This document shows, one piece after another, positions 5,189-5,630 of a DNA stretch of 5,630 nucleotides. Origin of the DNA: CBDCME01 sp965218865. Lineage in GTDB: Bacteria > Pseudomonadota > Alphaproteobacteria > JAAXGF01. The first letter of the stretch is position 1, and each line of letters starts with the position of its first letter. The position numbers were made by a program, and so were the translations under genes. The notes beneath the pieces are model-generated. The model searched no databases. It was given only the letters and a program-made list of their open reading frames with translations, and was not told where the DNA came from. The stretch is taken from contig CBDCME010000051.1 of NCBI GenBank assembly GCA_965218865.1, positions 1-5,630 on the forward strand. Direction: 5' to 3'.

Positions 5189-5193
5189 ACAAA

Positions 5194-5596
5194 TCACCCA
5201 ATTTCCTGCAACACCTCGCCAGCCATCGGCAGATGGTCGCGGAGCTGGAACAACTCCAAGGTCTTGCGGGTGCGGTCGCTCTTGGCCGCGGTCGGAAAAA
5301 TCTCCTTGAAGCGGGCGAGCTTCAGATTGTCGACATTGAACAGCCGCCAGCCCCTGGCCCTGACCAAGCTGTCCAAAGGCCTGACGTGGCCGTTGTAGCC
5401 TTCCATGGCCACCGCGATCGGCACCCCATGGCGCCGACCGCAGGCCTCGACCCGGGAAAAGAACTCCCGGAACCCTTCCGTGCGGGATCTCGAATTCCTC
5501 CAAAAGACTGCCGTCCGACAGCCCGATGGCTACGCTGTGGCACCGCGAGCCGACATCAACGCCGACACGGAGTTCCAAAGATACAGGCTTCAGCAT
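5194..5596 (-). pseudogene. IS110-family transposase remnant (frameshifted, 3'-truncated)
   Basis: IS110 enzymes are DEDD (RuvC-like) transposases guided by an RNA from the element's non-coding end. The start is ATG at 5596, with AAGGAG (5603-5608) six bases upstream. Residues 1-~38 are good family sequence (RVGVDVGSRCHS with the first Asp, then LLEEFEIPHG). At about 5476-5482 the frame changes by a net +1 (or -2). Homology resumes as EGFREFFSRVEA, AVAMEGYNG (second acidic residue), WRLFNVDNLKLARFKEIFP and AAKSD. The usual SDRIDARK block reads SDRTRK here, consistent with a 6-base in-frame deletion that removes the last catalytic Asp. Homology ends at LQEIG, followed by TGA (5196-5194); the C-terminal Tnp20-like domain with the catalytic Ser is absent. 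Only ~134 of the usual 330-400 codons remain, so it is inactive. Only 34 bases upstream of the start are inside the window, too little to look for the guide RNA. Confidence 0.85.
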
Positions 5597-5630
5597 CGAT
5601 CGCTCCTTCAGCAAACACCTTCATCCTACG

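Larger units (their letters stand above)
4775..5193. other. GC-rich region upstream of the O-antigen ligase gene, no recognised gene
   Basis: The stretch separates the ligase start from the IS110 remnant. On the minus strand a frame from ATG 5130 to TAA near 4831 (99 codons) stays open, with GC-rich third positions in its first half (around SDWRVLALPHDSGAVVEFRG). It resembles nothing I know, and its second half runs through hairpin sequence, so I do not call it a gene. The region otherwise holds a candidate promoter and palindrome (5112-5139) and hairpins at 4840-4866, 4885-4917 and 5168-5188. If that promoter is used, this is a long (about 330 base) leader of the ligase transcript. The ops/JUMPstart motif of some polysaccharide leaders is not seen. 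Confidence 0.5.

Noticed and set aside
5597..5630. IS110 bridge/seek RNA
   Set aside because: Only 34 bases of the non-coding end fall in the window, and the element is degraded; no structure can be judged.
1..5630. CRISPR arrays, tRNA or rRNA genes
   Set aside because: No regularly spaced repeats, tRNA-like cloverleaf arms or rRNA sequence were seen on reading both strands.

Overview
The window is a decayed piece of a surface-polysaccharide locus, invaded by insertion sequences, from a GC-rich bacterium. High GC, GC-rich third codon positions and IS630/IS110-type elements would suit an alphaproteobacterium or a similar Gram-negative; no marker gene fixes the taxon.

Layout, left to right. 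(1) 6-1169: a complete IS630-family element (IS630-A) on the + strand, bounded by TA dinucleotides. Its transposase is split into two overlapping frames at an A8 run. (2) 1170-1884, minus strand: the N-terminal ~238 codons of a NodU/CmcH-type carbamoyltransferase. It carries an in-frame amber codon and is cut by IS630-A, so its C-terminal half, if it survives, lies left of the window. (3) 1885-2350: non-coding DNA rich in inverted repeats. (4) 2351-4774, minus strand: one multi-membrane-spanning O-antigen ligase/polymerase (WaaL/Wzy_C) gene split by a second, different IS630 element (IS630-B, 3400-4507) with an intact transposase. Removing IS630-B and one TA joins the two halves in frame. The 3' half also has a premature TGA in front of a hydrophobic tail that is still open. 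(5) 4775-5193: GC-rich DNA with hairpins, a candidate minus-strand promoter and no recognised gene. (6) 5194-5596, minus strand: a frameshifted, 3'-truncated IS110-family transposase remnant.

The two cellular genes fit one role: a carbamoyltransferase decorating a sugar, and a membrane protein that polymerises or ligates the glycan. Each carries two separate lesions (IS plus nonsense codon), so as read the pathway step is lost here, unless copies exist elsewhere or the IS insertions are recent or polymorphic. I see no new defence, CRISPR or RNA-guided system. The most notable points are the exact reconstruction of the ligase gene, the paired nonsense codons, the unusual frameshift region of IS630-A, and a 19-bp inverted repeat between the genes.
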